From NCBI GenBank assembly GCA_029747585.1, contig JAPEVF010000675.1:1-24691 (forward strand): a stretch of 24,691 nt of DNA. The letters are read 5' to 3'. Under the pieces are notes generated by a model. That model had not been told where the DNA came from. It was given only the letters and a program-made list of their open reading frames with translations, and made no database searches. Shown one piece after another: positions 23,961-24,691 of the stretch. The stretch is from Pleurotus djamor (lineage: Eukaryota > Basidiomycota > Agaricomycetes > Agaricales > Pleurotaceae). The position numbers and the translations under genes were made by a program. Position 1 is the first letter of the stretch, and every line of letters starts with the position of its first letter.

Positions 23961-24135
23961 CCAGCTGGAAGTTCCTATCCATTACCATGCATTAATGATC
24001 GAGTTGGAAAATGAGTGGAAAATCCCACAGCCAAAAAGTTTCCACTCAATTCCAACGGAATCTAGTCATCCACTGGATTTTCGGCCAGCTCCGCCTGTAA
24101 TTGTGATGGATCAGGAGGTGCTGGAAAGAGTGTGA
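23878..24135 (+). other. Open stretch over the motif cluster, possible exon
   Basis: An open frame reading SLINHDFNLSLPMEFSG, then LEIQLEVPIHYHALMIELE, then PPVIVMDQEVLERV, followed by GTGAGTG at about 24132, a fair splice donor. A further open stretch at 24194-24427 (TCPLDAPGGKGALAWQNG…) ends inside the repeat arm. The TCCACTGGAA motifs are translated here, so either the motifs invaded a coding exon or the openness is accidental. No family recognised. Confidence 0.25.
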
Positions 24136-24326
24136 GTGTTTACTTATATAATGTTGTCTGCTACATGGGCCCTCAATCAAGGCAATCAAATCAGTGAACA
24201 CTACTTATACTTGTCCCTTGGATGCTCCGGGTGGCAAGGGGGCGCTTGCGTGGCAGAACGGAGTTGCACATCTTGCAGGCTCTGGTCAATCAATTTTGCA
24301 TACGGGTGGAGAAGACTTTGATTGGT

Positions 24327-24691
24327 GGATGGGAGTCTCCTGTGTGGTCCCAAGTGCATTCATTCATACTCTCCCCCTCACAGCCAACTCTGCAGAGACT
24401 TGTTATACCCAACTTGAATTCCGCTAGGTTTATTACATGGGGTGGAGCTGCCTGCTTTACACTGGGCTACCCTGTTGTTCTGGTGAAATCCAGTTGGTTC
24501 CAGTGATCTATGTTAACTGGATTTCCAGCTGTACTTGTACTAGACTGATAGATTGACTTGAAATGCACCACTTGGTGAAATAACAAAGAATGCACTTTTT
24601 AGTCAGTTAGTTAGCTTCCAGTCAGCAGTTTCGGAGATGTGCAAGAAGAGTTGGTGGTATTATCACTTCGCATATGGCATTCGGTAACAAA
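24327..24691 (-). repeat. Right arm of the 365-nt inverted repeat (continues past the window)
   Basis: Reverse complement of 19995-20359. The inner boundary is sharp: left of 24327 the sequence (TTGG) no longer matches the left arm. The arm is cut by the window end, so its true length and any target-site duplication cannot be seen. Confidence 0.9.

Overview
This is a fungal nuclear window, almost certainly from a mushroom-forming basidiomycete (Agaricomycete). The evidence is dense 45-75 nt GT-AG introns, several micro-exons, a cellobiose dehydrogenase (a lignocellulose-attack enzyme) without a C-terminal cellulose-binding module, a fungal S10 serine carboxypeptidase, the SNARE YKT6, and an intron-containing tRNA-Asp. 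Gene models were spliced by eye from the sequence and from remembered family alignments; no search was run.

Layout. (1) 1-1366: the 3' two-fifths or so of an intact cellobiose dehydrogenase (CDH) gene on the plus strand. (2) 1555-5948: a large inverted duplication. Two paralogous five-exon genes of unknown function (copy A, plus; copy B, minus) face each other tail to tail, and their upstream sequences are also homologous. (3) 5949-7261: gene-poor DNA holding a broken second copy of the YKT6 3' end and a block shared with the A/B spacer. (4) 7262-9207: YKT6 (minus) and a four-pass membrane protein (plus), divergently transcribed from a 287-bp intergenic region. (5) About 9900-11640: a decayed, 3'-truncated CDH pseudogene. 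(6) 11749-12943: a third paralog (copy C, minus) of the unknown family. CDH and the unknown family are thus adjacent twice, which points to segmental duplication followed by rearrangement.

From about 13 kb the window changes character: it is visibly more AT-rich and full of short dispersed motifs of the type TCCACTGGAA and its complement. It holds a complete 15-exon secreted S10 carboxypeptidase (16038-18400, minus), tRNA-Asp(GUC) (18719-18800, minus) and, on the plus strand, an intact four-exon PDX2/SNO glutaminase subunit of pyridoxal 5'-phosphate synthase (21609-22574). The PDX2 gene lies between two arms of an inverted repeat (19995-20359 and 24327-24691) that look identical over 365 nt; the right arm runs off the window. 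Two low-confidence minus-strand gene relics that share an acidic C-terminal segment lie between the arms beside PDX2.

The most notable items are the PDX2 gene inside a long apparently perfect inverted repeat, the three-copy unknown family tied to CDH, a mutated GT-to-AT splice donor in copy A, the duplicated YKT6 CAAX exon, and the motif family filling the right half. No CRISPR array or bacterial operon is present, as expected for a eukaryote. I recognised no reverse transcriptase or transposase.
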